Assembly (NCBI GenBank): GCA_028689495.1
Contig: JAQTWB010000001.1
Coordinates: forward strand, 124,001 to 188,000
DNA from: a bacterium
GTDB lineage: Bacteria > Bdellovibrionota_C > UBA2361 > SZUA-149 > JAQTWB01
Direction: 5' to 3'
DNA length: 64,000 bases
In this document: positions 27,974 to 37,549 of the stretch, in pieces
Position numbering within the stretch: the first letter of the stretch is position 1
Layout of the letters: each line of letters begins with the position of its first letter
Position numbers and translations under genes: made by a program
The notes under the pieces: model-generated
The model's database searches: none
Seen by the model: only the letters and a program-made list of their open reading frames with translations
What the model was told of the DNA's origin: nothing

Positions 27974-28906
27974 ATGGCAACGGCATCTCGTTTTGGCGCA
28001 AGTCCTTCACGGAGCGGTTATAACAGCAAGGTTCGCCTGTTGATAGCTAGTCTTCTTGGGGTGATTGTCATTCTTGTCGGTACAATCGTGTACGTGATTA
28101 ATCAGATGGCGGCGCCCAAACCGGAGACGGCACCTGAAGTAGCTGCGACACCGGTAGAGGACTCGGGCCCATTAAAAAATATGGTTAAGATAGTTGTCGC
28201 TGCACAACGAATCGAAGAAGGGCAAAAGATAACTCCGGATATGCTGGGTGTTCGTGAAGAAGATTTTTCACGTATGCCTTCCGGTGCCTGGAGAGACATA
28301 AATATGCAACATCTGATTGGCAAGTATGCAACGGCGATGATTGCAGCGAATATGCCGATTCTGAAAGAACAACTGGCAGATGCGCCACCGTCTCAAGATT
28401 TGGAAATACCGGCGGGTTACCGAGCTGTGACTATTACAGTGGATGCCAGAACAGGAGTTGAAGGTTGGGCTAAGCCAAACAGTCGAGTCGATGTAAACTG
28501 GACTTTTGTCGATTCTGACAAGAAGACAAAGGTCCACACAATTGTAAGATTCGTTAAAATTCTTTCGGTGGGTGGTGCAACCAATTCTCCGGGTCAGAAG
28601 GCTGCAGTTGGTAGTAATCAACCGACAACTGTGACGTTGCTTGTCACAGAAGAAGATGCAAGAAAAATTGAGCTTGCCAGAAATCTTGGATCGCTTTCAT
28701 TGGCGTTAGTAGGCAATACCGAAACGCCCTCAGGATTCAATTCTGACGCTCCGTCTACTATTGATGATATTCTCGGTAAAAAAGCTGAAAGTGGTATCAC
28801 TGAAGATGATATTGATGGAGTTGTTTACCTGCCTGATCCTGATACAGGAAAGCAAATTAAAATGATTTTGGTGAATGGGAAATGGGTTAGAGACAAGTCA
28901 TACTGA
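27974..28906 (+). CDS. cpaB: CpaB/RcpC-like Tad pilus assembly protein
   Basis: A 310-residue protein with an N-terminal transmembrane helix (about 20-44), then a periplasmic SAF-like domain (KIVVAAQRIEEGQKIT...) and the CpaB core (YRAVTITVDARTGVEGW, RVDVNWTF, TVTLLVTEEDARKIELA). CpaB/RcpC supports the outer-membrane secretin of the Tad machine. ATG at 27974 with AAAGGA at good spacing. No secretin gene (cpaC/rcpA) follows, which is unusual because the two are normally adjacent. Confidence 0.9.
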   Translation: MATASRFGASPSRSGYNSKVRLLIASLLGVIVILVGTIVYVINQMAAPKPETAPEVAATPVEDSGPLKNMVKIVVAAQRIEEGQKITPDMLGVREEDFSRMPSGAWRDINMQHLIGKYATAMIAANMPILKEQLADAPPSQDLEIPAGYRAVTITVDARTGVEGWAKPNSRVDVNWTFVDSDKKTKVHTIVRFVKILSVGGATNSPGQKAAVGSNQPTTVTLLVTEEDARKIELARNLGSLSLALVGNTETPSGFNSDAPSTIDDILGKKAESGITEDDIDGVVYLPDPDTGKQIKMILVNGKWVRDKSY

Positions 28907-28921
28907 GTGACGATGGATAAT

Positions 28922-28949
28922 AAATGAGGCTGAACGCTCAGCCTCATTT
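28922..28949 (+). terminator. Perfect 12-bp hairpin between cpaB and cpaF
   Basis: AAATGAGGCTGA and TCAGCCTCATTT with loop ACGC. Only a short T run follows (TTTGC), so it may act as a bidirectional or partial terminator. It lies where a secretin gene is usually found. Confidence 0.65.
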
Positions 28950-29004
28950 GCATTATCACCTCTTGGTCAGTGAAATCACATAAGGTTGTAGTTAAGGAAT
29001 TTGT

Positions 29005-30483
29005 ATGAGCACAAACGATAGTTCAAGTCTCCGAGGGCTTTTTTCGACAAGGGACAAGCAGGGCGAAGCTGAAGTCAAACCGACCAGGGAGTCGGAAGTT
29101 AACCAGACTTCAAGTTCTGCCGATTCGGAATCTCAGGTTGTTTCTGCAAATAATTCAAATCGGGCGGTTCAGGCAAGGAATGCTTCACGAGCCAAACTTT
29201 CCGATGTCGCGAAAATGGTGATGCGGGAGGCGAGAAAGGAGCTCGGAAGTCATGATATGCAGTCTGCCGGTGGGGACATTTCTGAGTCAGCGATTGCTCA
29301 GGCGGTAGACCGAGTCTGTAAAAAACGAGTGCTTTCCATAAACGATATTACTCGTGCGGATGTCATTGTCCACCTGAAACGAGACCTTTTGGGGTGGGGT
29401 GTTCTTCAGCCACTGATCGATAACCCTGAAGTAACTGATATTCATTGTTATGACCATCAGACTGTAGTTTTACAGCGAGGGAAGATAAGTGAGACAACAG
29501 GGCTTCACTGGCCGACAGCCGAAGCGTATGCCACATTTATTGACCGAATCTTATTTCGTTTAGGTAAGAGTCTTTCAACTCAACAACACACAGTTGACGC
29601 TTCGTTTCCTGATGGTAAACGAGTCTGCGCTGTACATCAGAGTGTATGTGGGGCGCGTGGTCCTCTTCTAACTATCCGTGTTCCTCGAATTCAGGAGGTA
29701 ACTCTTGAGAGCCTTGTGGCCTATCAGGTTGCGCCACCATTAATCGTTAATTATCTGGCCGCATTGATTCGTACCTGTGAGCATACATTTATGGTTGCAG
29801 GTGAAACTGGCACAGGGAAAACGACCTTGATGCGCTGTCTTGGAACCCAGTTTCGACCGGACGAGTCGGTAATTGGCGTTGAAGATACTCCGGAGTTGAA
29901 CTACCAGCATCCTTACTACAGGAGTTTGGTTTCCCGTTATGCGAACACTGAAGGAGTTGGTGAAGTCACACTGCAGGAACATATCAAAACAACTCTGCGG
30001 CTCTGTCCCTCCCGGGTGATTCTTGGGGAGATGCGTAGCCCAGAAGCAGCTGAAGCCTTCCTTGAATCTGCCCAGACAGGGCACTGCGGTATGTCGACGG
30101 TGCATGCGCGTAATGCTCGAGAGACTTTGACCCGTTTGGAGAGTTTACTAGGCCGGGCACAGCGAGGTGTGAATATTGATATCATACGTCAGCAGATTGC
30201 TCTTGCCATGTCAGTGGTAATTTGGATGACGAGAGAAAAGTCGACAGGTCGGGTCCGTTTGGCTGAGGTTATTGAAGTTGGTAATTTTGTTGAGGGCAAC
30301 ATTCAGGTGCGACCTATGTTCAAGTTGGTCGAAGAAGGAGAAAATCCAAGGTGGGAAGTTCAGTCTTGGTCGAGTACGTTTGAAGAAGTGCTGCAAGGTG
30401 CTGGGATATTCTTGGGTAGCGCCCCACAATTTCTTTCGTTTTCTCATTTACCTTCAGCTAATCGCGGTGAAGGTGGAAGGTAG
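29005..30483 (+). CDS. cpaF: CpaF/TadA secretion ATPase
   Basis: A 492-residue type II/IV secretion ATPase that powers Tad pilus assembly. Walker A is GETGTGKTT (near 268), with VIGVEDTPEL as the Asp-box region, RVILGEMRSPEA as Walker B and GHCGMSTVHA as the His-box. The N-terminal 75 residues are polar and probably disordered, longer than in typical CpaF. ATG at 29005 with AAGGA. Followed by tadB and tadC in the usual order. Confidence 0.95.
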   Translation: MSTNDSSSLRGLFSTRDKQGEAEVKPTRESEVNQTSSSADSESQVVSANNSNRAVQARNASRAKLSDVAKMVMREARKELGSHDMQSAGGDISESAIAQAVDRVCKKRVLSINDITRADVIVHLKRDLLGWGVLQPLIDNPEVTDIHCYDHQTVVLQRGKISETTGLHWPTAEAYATFIDRILFRLGKSLSTQQHTVDASFPDGKRVCAVHQSVCGARGPLLTIRVPRIQEVTLESLVAYQVAPPLIVNYLAALIRTCEHTFMVAGETGTGKTTLMRCLGTQFRPDESVIGVEDTPELNYQHPYYRSLVSRYANTEGVGEVTLQEHIKTTLRLCPSRVILGEMRSPEAAEAFLESAQTGHCGMSTVHARNARETLTRLESLLGRAQRGVNIDIIRQQIALAMSVVIWMTREKSTGRVRLAEVIEVGNFVEGNIQVRPMFKLVEEGENPRWEVQSWSSTFEEVLQGAGIFLGSAPQFLSFSHLPSANRGEGGR

Positions 30484-30549
30484 AACTTTTATGCTCGAAC
30501 ACCATGGTTATCTGCGGTTTTGATTGATGGATATTTAAAAGGGGGAAGA

Positions 30550-31566
30550 ATGAGTATCGGATTAATTGCCATCCTTTTGCTTGGGCTTGCCGCAGTTATT
30601 GGGGTGATGGTTGTACTTATTGCTATTGGCAACGGACAAAGCATGGGCATAGGTGGTTCTTCTGCCGCGAGTGAGAATCTTCGCAACATGGTTCGGGCGC
30701 AGAGAGCGTCAATGAAGCCAGGAGAGGAGAAAAAGTTTCGTGCGGGGGAGCTTGCGGTAGCGGCCGCAGCTGAATCCAATGTTGTGGCAAAGAAGACATC
30801 CAGTACCGGGAAGTTGGCGGTCGAAAGGCAGCTGCGTTACGCTCATCTTCCCATTTCGGCGAGCCATTTTTATATCTTTCGTTTTGTTGTGTCGGTGATT
30901 CCACTAATTTTTGCCGCCCTGAAGGCTCCAGAAGCATTGCAATTCCAATTGATGTTTCTTTTTGGGGTTATTCCATGGATTATGTCTAACACCGCCTTAA
31001 GTTACCTCGTTAACCGCCGTGTGAATATGTTTGACGCGGATTATCCCGTATTGCTCATGTCGTTTGTAAGTTTGCTTAAAACAGGCATGAATACCATTAC
31101 CGGCCTTGAGGCGGCTGCTAAGGGGCTGGATGAAACCTCGTTAGTTCGTGCCGAAGTGATGTTGTTGGTTGAGCGACTAAAATTAGGATTGACCGAGGAC
31201 CAGGCTGTTAATGCATTTGGTGAAGATATTGCCCACCCAGAGTTAGATCTATTTGTTCAGAGTTTATTGCTTAGTCGTCGTGTTGGCGGTCAGCTTTCTG
31301 CAACTTTGGAGCGGCTGGCGCGTCAGGTGAGGAAACGACAACAGTTTCGTAAGCAGGCAGTTGCTGCAGTAGGGATGGAAAGATCCTCTATTGTATTTAT
31401 TGCTTCCATTATGAGTGGATTGCTTGGATTTATAACTTATCGTTCGCCTGAGCTACTGTTGGGGGCACTAAATGATCCTTTAGGAATGTCGATCGTCGGT
31501 TGGGCAATCGTAACAATTGTTCTTGGTTTTCTCTGGTCTCGATCGGTTACTAACATCAAAATTTGA
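30550..31566 (+). CDS. tadB: TadB inner-membrane platform protein
   Basis: A 338-residue T2SSF-domain protein. The ATG at 30550 is chosen over 30520 because GGGGGAAG lies just before it and the product then starts directly with a transmembrane segment. Segments are seen near 3-25, two around 110-155 and two near the C-terminus; the cytosolic T2SSF core includes LLMSFVSLLKTGMNTITGLE and SLLLSRRVGGQLSATLERLA. It pairs with TadC as the platform moved by CpaF. Confidence 0.9.
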   Translation: MSIGLIAILLLGLAAVIGVMVVLIAIGNGQSMGIGGSSAASENLRNMVRAQRASMKPGEEKKFRAGELAVAAAAESNVVAKKTSSTGKLAVERQLRYAHLPISASHFYIFRFVVSVIPLIFAALKAPEALQFQLMFLFGVIPWIMSNTALSYLVNRRVNMFDADYPVLLMSFVSLLKTGMNTITGLEAAAKGLDETSLVRAEVMLLVERLKLGLTEDQAVNAFGEDIAHPELDLFVQSLLLSRRVGGQLSATLERLARQVRKRQQFRKQAVAAVGMERSSIVFIASIMSGLLGFITYRSPELLLGALNDPLGMSIVGWAIVTIVLGFLWSRSVTNIKI

Positions 31567-31591
31567 ACTTTTACCTTCGCGGAGCGCGTCA

Positions 31592-32524
31592 ATGAATACT
31601 TTTTTGATTGTTGGGTTGTCGATTGTTGGTCTTGTTTTGATCCTGGCGATTGCGTTTGTTTTGTTGAGGCCAGGTGAACTGAACTCGAACCAGCTCCGTA
31701 GTCTTCTCGGCAATGACGATAATGCCTTTGAACAGGCATTGTCGTCAAAAGAGAAAATGGCCCAAGAAGAGTACGTTGACAGTATCAAAAAAGCTTCGGG
31801 CGTCTCCCAGGCCAAGGCGGGACAAGAAGATTTAAGTACCCTGTTGTTTAAGGCGGGCTACTTTTCATCTGATGCAAAGACACGCTTCAGACTTTTTTCG
31901 ATAATAGCCATGGTGATCATGCCCATAATTTTGTTCGCACTTGCTGCGTTTTTGTTGAAAGATCTAAAATTGGGAGCAGTGTTTGCTCTTTTGGGTCTTG
32001 TTATTGGTTATTCATTGCCTAGCTCATATTTACAGCGAGTCATCACGCGTCGGCAGGAGGATTTAATGTACTACCTACCTCTGGTGATAGAGCAGATTTC
32101 CATTGGCGTCAGTAGTGCACTTGATATTGGGCCTTGTATTGCAATGATCGTTGAAACATCGAACGATCGGGATTCACATAACCCAGTGACCGAAATGTTT
32201 GTGCATGTTGAGAAGTTAATCAGGTCTGGTCTTAATCTCGAGGATGCACTTGTTGAAGTCGGTCAGTTAAGCGGAATGAATGAAATCAAGCATGCTTTTA
32301 TGTTTCTGTCTCAGTGCGCTCGTCATGGTGGTGAGTTGTCCAAGCAACTTCAAGAACTGGCAGATGCGGTGATGGTGCAGAAACAGGTTAAGGTTGAGGA
32401 TCGTATCGCACGACTACCGGTAAAAGCGACAGGGCCATTAGGGATGGTATTTATTGGCTTTTTGATGTTGTTACTTGCAGGTCTCTTCACTCGTCTGAAA
32501 GTTGCACTTACTGCAATGCAGTAG
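31592..32524 (+). CDS. tadC: TadC inner-membrane platform protein
   Basis: A 310-residue T2SSF-domain partner of TadB. The ATG at 31592 follows GGAG at 7 bases, and the 25 upstream in-frame residues in the track overlap the tadB end in another frame. It has an N-terminal transmembrane helix, a central hydrophobic pair and a C-terminal helix (LGMVFIGFLMLLLAGLF), with the core YLPLVIEQISIGVSSALDIG and SQCARHGGELSKQLQELA. Last gene of the Tad block; no TadD-TadG or prepilin peptidase follows. Confidence 0.9.
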   Translation: MNTFLIVGLSIVGLVLILAIAFVLLRPGELNSNQLRSLLGNDDNAFEQALSSKEKMAQEEYVDSIKKASGVSQAKAGQEDLSTLLFKAGYFSSDAKTRFRLFSIIAMVIMPIILFALAAFLLKDLKLGAVFALLGLVIGYSLPSSYLQRVITRRQEDLMYYLPLVIEQISIGVSSALDIGPCIAMIVETSNDRDSHNPVTEMFVHVEKLIRSGLNLEDALVEVGQLSGMNEIKHAFMFLSQCARHGGELSKQLQELADAVMVQKQVKVEDRIARLPVKATGPLGMVFIGFLMLLLAGLFTRLKVALTAMQ

Positions 32525-32842
32525 TGTAGTCGCGTAGTGAGTGAAATTGCGTGTTAACAATTGGAGGTGAATTATCGAAGTGATCACCTTCGAATATAGT
32601 TATCAAGTTTTGTTTGTTGTGAATATTTGTCGGAGTCGATATCCGACCGGACAAGATAACCACGATGAAGATGTATAAGGTGCAGGCCAATCTCTGAGAG
32701 GCATGGGAGTTAAAAGCCTTGAACTTCCAAACAAATTTACCGTCACCACATCGTGAGGTGAATTTGTTTGGAAATTCAAGGCGTTCTGACAGTGTCTGTC
32801 AGGTTAAGTCTGGGCTGGTACAAATAATTAACTGGGACCGCT
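32525..32842. other. Intergenic region between tadC and sctV
   Basis: A 318-base gap, of which 194 bases are repeat element A2. The frame at 32719-33051 in the ORF track runs through the repeat and out of frame into sctV, and is not a gene. A promoter for the type III genes could be here, but the repeat comes within about 20 bases of the proposed sctV start. Confidence 0.55.
32627..32820 (-). repeat. Repeat element A, copy A2
   Basis: Inverted match to A1 over 194 bases. Same three hairpins: 32627-32654, the long palindrome 32716-32782 (GCCTTGAA...TTCAAGGC), and 32786-32802, here a perfect CTGACAG-TGT-CTGTCAG. Its end lies about 20 bases before the sctV start codon, so it may also shape the sctV leader. 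Confidence 0.85.
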
Positions 32843-35017
32843 TTGATTACTTTTACAGAGATACGCAATCTGGGCAGTTATTTCACAAATCAGCCTGGTT
32901 TGCGGTTCTCAATGCCTCTTTTTTTGTCGGGGTTCTTTCTCGTCGTCCTGGCGTTGTTTTTTCTTCCGATACCCCCTCGATTGCTCGATTTTCTTATTGC
33001 AACAAATCTTTTTCTGTCTTTGCTAATTTTTTATCGCGCTCTGTTTCTTGAGGGATTTTCCGGGTTGACCTCCTTTCCTATTGTGTTGCTCAGCGCAACT
33101 TTGTATCGCCTGGCGCTGAATATTTCCTCAACCAGACTGATACTGACAGACGGGGTAAAAGGTCCAGGTGCTGCGGGTCAGATTATCGAATCGGTCGGAT
33201 TTGTTGTCGTCCGCGGGGACTTTTGGGTAGGAATAATCCTGTTTTCAATTATTGCGCTTGTTAACTATCTGGTTATTGCTCGTGGCGCAGCTCGAGTGTC
33301 TGAGGTTGCCGCACGGTTCGCCTTGGACGCACTGCCAGGTCGTCAGATGGCAATTGATTCTGATCGATCAGCGGGGATAATTACGGCGTATCGTGCCAGC
33401 CAAGAGAGGGAAAAACTGGATGTAGAATCAAGATTTTTTGGTGCTATGGATGGCGCGATGAAGTTCGTGCAGGGTGATGCTATTGCCGGATTTTTGATTA
33501 CATTCATAAATTCATTTGCTGGTGTTGGATTGGGAATTTCCAGAGGGATGGATTTTAGCCAGTCGGTAAATACTTTTGGTATTCTTACGGTGGGAGATGG
33601 TCTTGTCACATTGATCCCATCGTTACTGGTTGCGGTTGGTGCGGGATTTGTTGTCAGTCGAGTGAATAATAGCGTTGGTGGGGGTTATACCGGATTGCAG
33701 TTGTTTTACGACCCTCGTGCTGTTGTTATGGCGGGGTTTGCGCTTCTATGTCTAATATTGCTGCCCGGATTACCGATTATGCCATTTGCTCTGGTCTTGG
33801 GGGTTGTGCTTATTGGTGTGCGTAGTCTTCGTAAGGTTGAATCAATTAAGCGAGATATTGGTTTGGTCGGGGTATCTGGTTCTGATCGAACTATATCGTG
33901 TCGAGTTTCATCGTCTCTTTGGAATGCCGGACAGTATTCTGCTGAATGCAATCGATTGTATCCGGCAATACAGCGTGAGTTCCTCAACGAGGTGGGTATT
34001 CCGCTGCCTGCCCTGGAGCTTGTAAAAGATGATACTGTTCCTGACGGGTATGTTTCGATATCTGTAGGAGGTGGAGCGTGGGTGAGGAGGTTCGCTGATG
34101 AGAGGGAAACAACTGTGATGGTGGCGCCGCAGTTGTTGCGAGCGATAGGGGCACAATTAACAACCTATATTTCCTATCCGCTAAAAGGCTATCTGCTGGC
34201 TAAGGTCAGTGACCGTGTCATGAGCAATCTCCCTGCCGACCTCTGTTTGTCTTCATTGGAGGTATCCCTTCAGAGTATCAAAGAGGACTATCTTTTCTTT
34301 CTGCGCAACTCGATTGGTTATGACGATGTTAATAACTATTTAAGCGCATATGAAACGCACGCATCATTTAGTGTGAACAGGTTGCGTGCGGATGAACTGT
34401 GTACACGTGGTGAATTACTTTTATTAATAAGAAGGTTGTTGATGGACGGAGTTCCTCTGGTTCAAGGAGGCCTGATTCTTGATGCTATTGTGATGGCACT
34501 CGAAAATTCGGATTCTCGTGAATTTCAAACGGATAGTCAGTCTCTTTACTTTGCGGTTCGGTCAGGGGTTATTCCGCTCATTCTTGAGGCGTTGTCGTAT
34601 GCGGCCGAGCCGCTTTCGGTTATAATTGTTGGCCCTGAAGTAGAAGATGAGCTCATACAGAATTATGAGATGAGTGAGGGTAGGATGCAATTGTCACTTC
34701 CCTCTAGCCCCGTTAAGAAAATACTGTCTCGTGATTTTGATCGAGTTATTAGACCGGTTATTGAGAGAACCTCCAGCTCGCTGGTGGTTGTCATTGCGGA
34801 AGAATTGGTATCTTTGCTTGCAGGATATATCGCAGTCACATTTCGCGTTTTTGGTCGGGTAATGGTGATATCTCCAAAAGAGGCAAACTCGCTAGGTATA
34901 TATGAGGTTGTGACAGTAGTGCACAGGTCTGAGTCGCCACACTCAATTGGGCGCAAAATACCACAAGATATTTCAAGTGTAGCAGGCTATGAGCTGGGGG
35001 CACGCAGCGATAGCTGA
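32843..35017 (+). CDS. sctV: SctV/FlhA-family type III export gate
   Basis: A 724-residue FHIPEP protein. About eight N-terminal transmembrane segments (about 20-330) carry the family signatures (YRLALNISSTRLIL, MKFVQGDAIAGFLIT, TVGDGLVTLIPSLLVAVGAG), followed by a cytoplasmic domain of about 380 residues that forms the nonameric ring. It is called non-flagellar because SctJ and SctQ follow and no flagellar genes are seen. The start is TTG at 32843; the only nearby purine site is GGGA, so the start is uncertain, and an ATG at 32912 would remove the first 23 residues. Confidence 0.9.
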   Translation: MITFTEIRNLGSYFTNQPGLRFSMPLFLSGFFLVVLALFFLPIPPRLLDFLIATNLFLSLLIFYRALFLEGFSGLTSFPIVLLSATLYRLALNISSTRLILTDGVKGPGAAGQIIESVGFVVVRGDFWVGIILFSIIALVNYLVIARGAARVSEVAARFALDALPGRQMAIDSDRSAGIITAYRASQEREKLDVESRFFGAMDGAMKFVQGDAIAGFLITFINSFAGVGLGISRGMDFSQSVNTFGILTVGDGLVTLIPSLLVAVGAGFVVSRVNNSVGGGYTGLQLFYDPRAVVMAGFALLCLILLPGLPIMPFALVLGVVLIGVRSLRKVESIKRDIGLVGVSGSDRTISCRVSSSLWNAGQYSAECNRLYPAIQREFLNEVGIPLPALELVKDDTVPDGYVSISVGGGAWVRRFADERETTVMVAPQLLRAIGAQLTTYISYPLKGYLLAKVSDRVMSNLPADLCLSSLEVSLQSIKEDYLFFLRNSIGYDDVNNYLSAYETHASFSVNRLRADELCTRGELLLLIRRLLMDGVPLVQGGLILDAIVMALENSDSREFQTDSQSLYFAVRSGVIPLILEALSYAAEPLSVIIVGPEVEDELIQNYEMSEGRMQLSLPSSPVKKILSRDFDRVIRPVIERTSSSLVVVIAEELVSLLAGYIAVTFRVFGRVMVISPKEANSLGIYEVVTVVHRSESPHSIGRKIPQDISSVAGYELGARSDS

Positions 35018-35044
35018 ATTGCCAATTAATTTCAGGAGCGGATG

Positions 35045-37531
35045 ATGGCTGAGCAAAAAACATCAATTCTAGACGATAATGATTTTCGTGATGCGTTTGA
35101 TTTGTTCAAACCAACAGCGGGCTCACCAGTGGCGCAGAGTTATGATATCGCGGAAAAATCCAGTGGGCGTAAGGGGCTTTTGTGGCGGTTTCGTACTTCT
35201 TCCGGGCCTGAGGAGAGTGAACGTTTTCTCAAGAGAATGATACTGGTGTCTGGTTTTGAAGATGGAGTTCCGGAAATTCTTTATCATGGTGTCGATGGAC
35301 TAGGGCATTGTGTTGTTGCGCAGACCGCAAAAGAGGGCACAGCAAGTATACTTTCGGTAATGTCATCTGAAGAAGTGGTGGATCTCTTTCGTCAGCTTGT
35401 TCTTCTTGTATCGCGATTTCATCGGCATGGGGTGACAGTTGGTCTGTTAGAAGCGTCATCGTTTGTTATAGATGGGACCGGTGAACCACAGCTTCAGTGG
35501 TTGATGGGGCCTCGCAAGATAGGAAAGGCACTTCTCGAGAAATGTATGAGCGAGGGAAGTGAATTTGTTCACTATCGTTCTCCAGAAGAGAGAGTCGGTA
35601 TGATGGGTGATATGAGGTCTGATATCTACGCATTGGGAGTTTTAGGATATCGAATGCTGTCTGGCACTTATCCTTTTCTTGCTGATACCATATCAGAGGA
35701 TATGAGGCCCCAACAGCTTGAATCACCTTCTTCGGCGTTGTTGTCGGTTAGACCGTGGGTGGACGAGATTGTCTGGAAGTGTCTTCAGCATTCTTCTCGT
35801 GATCGATTTCAGAATGCCGAAGAAATGTTGAATGCAATTGACGATGGATTGTCCAATGGTGTGGTCTCCGGGATAACTACTGGCTGGAAGCAAAGTAAGG
35901 TAGTTGTCCGTGTAGAAGGTGCGGGTAAGTCTAAACCCAAAAATGGCCAGGATGGAGCACAATATGACGGTAAGCGTGCTATTTATGCAAGGGGGTCCAC
36001 TGACCTTGGTCAAACACGAAAGCGTGATGCAGCGTCGGGTAGCAACGTTGAGTTCGGAGCAAGGAATTGGAAGCTGCTAGCCTTATTTGCCGCAGCTGTA
36101 TTTTTGGCTGTTTTGCTGGTTGTAGTTGCTACGTCTCTGCAAAAATCACCCGAAAAAAGTGGTCTGGACGTTCTAATTGAAACACTTGGACCAGATGTTC
36201 GTTTAGCGGCGGTGAAATTAATTGATAGTGAGACTTCAGCTGAAGATAAAGATATCTTGATAGCGGAGATTGGCGCTAGCGACGATACTGGTGCAATGAA
36301 CTTCCTGAGTGCCTGGTCCGCATCTCCAGATGGTTCTCATTATCGAAATAAAATTGAATCTTCACTTCTGGAGCGTCTTGAGAGTAGTGGTTGCAAAAGG
36401 ACGGCAGAACAGTTGAGGCAGTGGCAGCGGGATCAGTATGGGTATGTCTATGACAAAGCGCAGCTTCGGCTGAGTTTTTCACTTGGTCGCTCATGTGACA
36501 ATCGTTTGCCGCTTGAGTTCCGTGTTCGAGAGCTTGACAATCTCAGAGAATCAAATCGTAGCTTTGCATTGCGCCTTGTCGGTGCTTTGGCTCTGGATGG
36601 GATTGATGGTGAAGAGTATATACCTGTTTTACGTAGATTTCTCTCTGATACGATTCCGATAAGTGAACTTGATGGCAAATCTCTTCCGGCGATGGTTCTG
36701 GCTTCTAATGATTTGGCAATTGCTTTTGGTGAAGAGGCAATGTCGCAAGTATCCGAACTAAATAATTCCGAGTTACGCTGGTTGATTGTTAGAACAGCAG
36801 AAATTCGCTCTTTATACTTCAAAAAACTTGTAAACGTGTTTGCCAATAAGGAGGAATTGCCTCCATTTCAGAAGCTTTTTCTTAAAATGATTGATGGGGG
36901 AGATAATGGCGAACCAGTTACACCGGAATTGCAGCTGTCCCTGGCGCGTGCAGCTTTTGGTCGCCTCCTCGATGACGATGTGAAAGCTTTGGCTAATTGG
37001 TACTCGCTTGATGCTGAAAAAGCATTATGTGCTGCATCGGCCATTGCTTCGGATCCGGGTCTTTCATTGTTTGCTTTTGAATCATTGGCAGGACGCTCCG
37101 TGATTCAGGAGCCGGGAAAGAGTCTTGTCGCCTGGGGCAAGAGGGGGGCATGGGAGAAAAGGCAGAGAATTGCAAAGCCGGTTGGTATTTTATGTCTTTA
37201 TGATATCGCGAGCGAAAGTCAGATTAATTATGCTCTTGATGAGATTATGCCTATTGCCGGCCAGGGGGTCTTTTTTGAGACTCTCAAGGAGAGTAAGATA
37301 CCGAAATTACACCTGAAAGCCGTTGAACGATTTGGCCAGATGTTGCCTTCTGCAGACTTGCTTGACATGTTGCATGGAGAGAATCCGGAGCTGAAGAAGC
37401 TGGCTCTCCGCTCACTTGCCGGAAGGAATGAAGTTCAGGTTTTGAGGCTTATTCTACGTGCTTATGAGAAAGAAGATAGTGAAGAAATTCGTGAACTATA
37501 CCGAAAGTATCATTGGGTGACAGCACGATAG
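35045..37531 (+). CDS. Membrane pseudokinase with large C-terminal domain
   Basis: An 828-residue protein. Residues about 40-280 have the kinase C-lobe pattern (YRSPEERVGMMGDMRSDIYALGVLGYRMLSG is the APE-to-F-helix region), but the catalytic parts are lost: no Gly loop, no clear VAIK, HGVTVGLLEASSFVI stands where HGIVHRDLKPSNILI is expected, and there is no DFG. It should not phosphorylate proteins. A transmembrane helix (about 345-366, LLALFAAAVFLAVLLVVVAT) precedes a 460-residue helical, probably HEAT-like periplasmic region. ATG at 35045 is preferred over 35042 for its spacing to AGGAG. It lies between sctV and FHA genes, so a scaffold or sensor role in the type III machine is likely. Confidence 0.75.
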   Translation: MAEQKTSILDDNDFRDAFDLFKPTAGSPVAQSYDIAEKSSGRKGLLWRFRTSSGPEESERFLKRMILVSGFEDGVPEILYHGVDGLGHCVVAQTAKEGTASILSVMSSEEVVDLFRQLVLLVSRFHRHGVTVGLLEASSFVIDGTGEPQLQWLMGPRKIGKALLEKCMSEGSEFVHYRSPEERVGMMGDMRSDIYALGVLGYRMLSGTYPFLADTISEDMRPQQLESPSSALLSVRPWVDEIVWKCLQHSSRDRFQNAEEMLNAIDDGLSNGVVSGITTGWKQSKVVVRVEGAGKSKPKNGQDGAQYDGKRAIYARGSTDLGQTRKRDAASGSNVEFGARNWKLLALFAAAVFLAVLLVVVATSLQKSPEKSGLDVLIETLGPDVRLAAVKLIDSETSAEDKDILIAEIGASDDTGAMNFLSAWSASPDGSHYRNKIESSLLERLESSGCKRTAEQLRQWQRDQYGYVYDKAQLRLSFSLGRSCDNRLPLEFRVRELDNLRESNRSFALRLVGALALDGIDGEEYIPVLRRFLSDTIPISELDGKSLPAMVLASNDLAIAFGEEAMSQVSELNNSELRWLIVRTAEIRSLYFKKLVNVFANKEELPPFQKLFLKMIDGGDNGEPVTPELQLSLARAAFGRLLDDDVKALANWYSLDAEKALCAASAIASDPGLSLFAFESLAGRSVIQEPGKSLVAWGKRGAWEKRQRIAKPVGILCLYDIASESQINYALDEIMPIAGQGVFFETLKESKIPKLHLKAVERFGQMLPSADLLDMLHGENPELKKLALRSLAGRNEVQVLRLILRAYEKEDSEEIRELYRKYHWVTAR

Positions 37532-37549
37532 CGAATTGGAGATTTAACT

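Noticed and set aside
32719-33051. 110-residue frame at the start of sctV
   Set aside because: Begins inside repeat A2 and continues out of frame through the sctV coding sequence.
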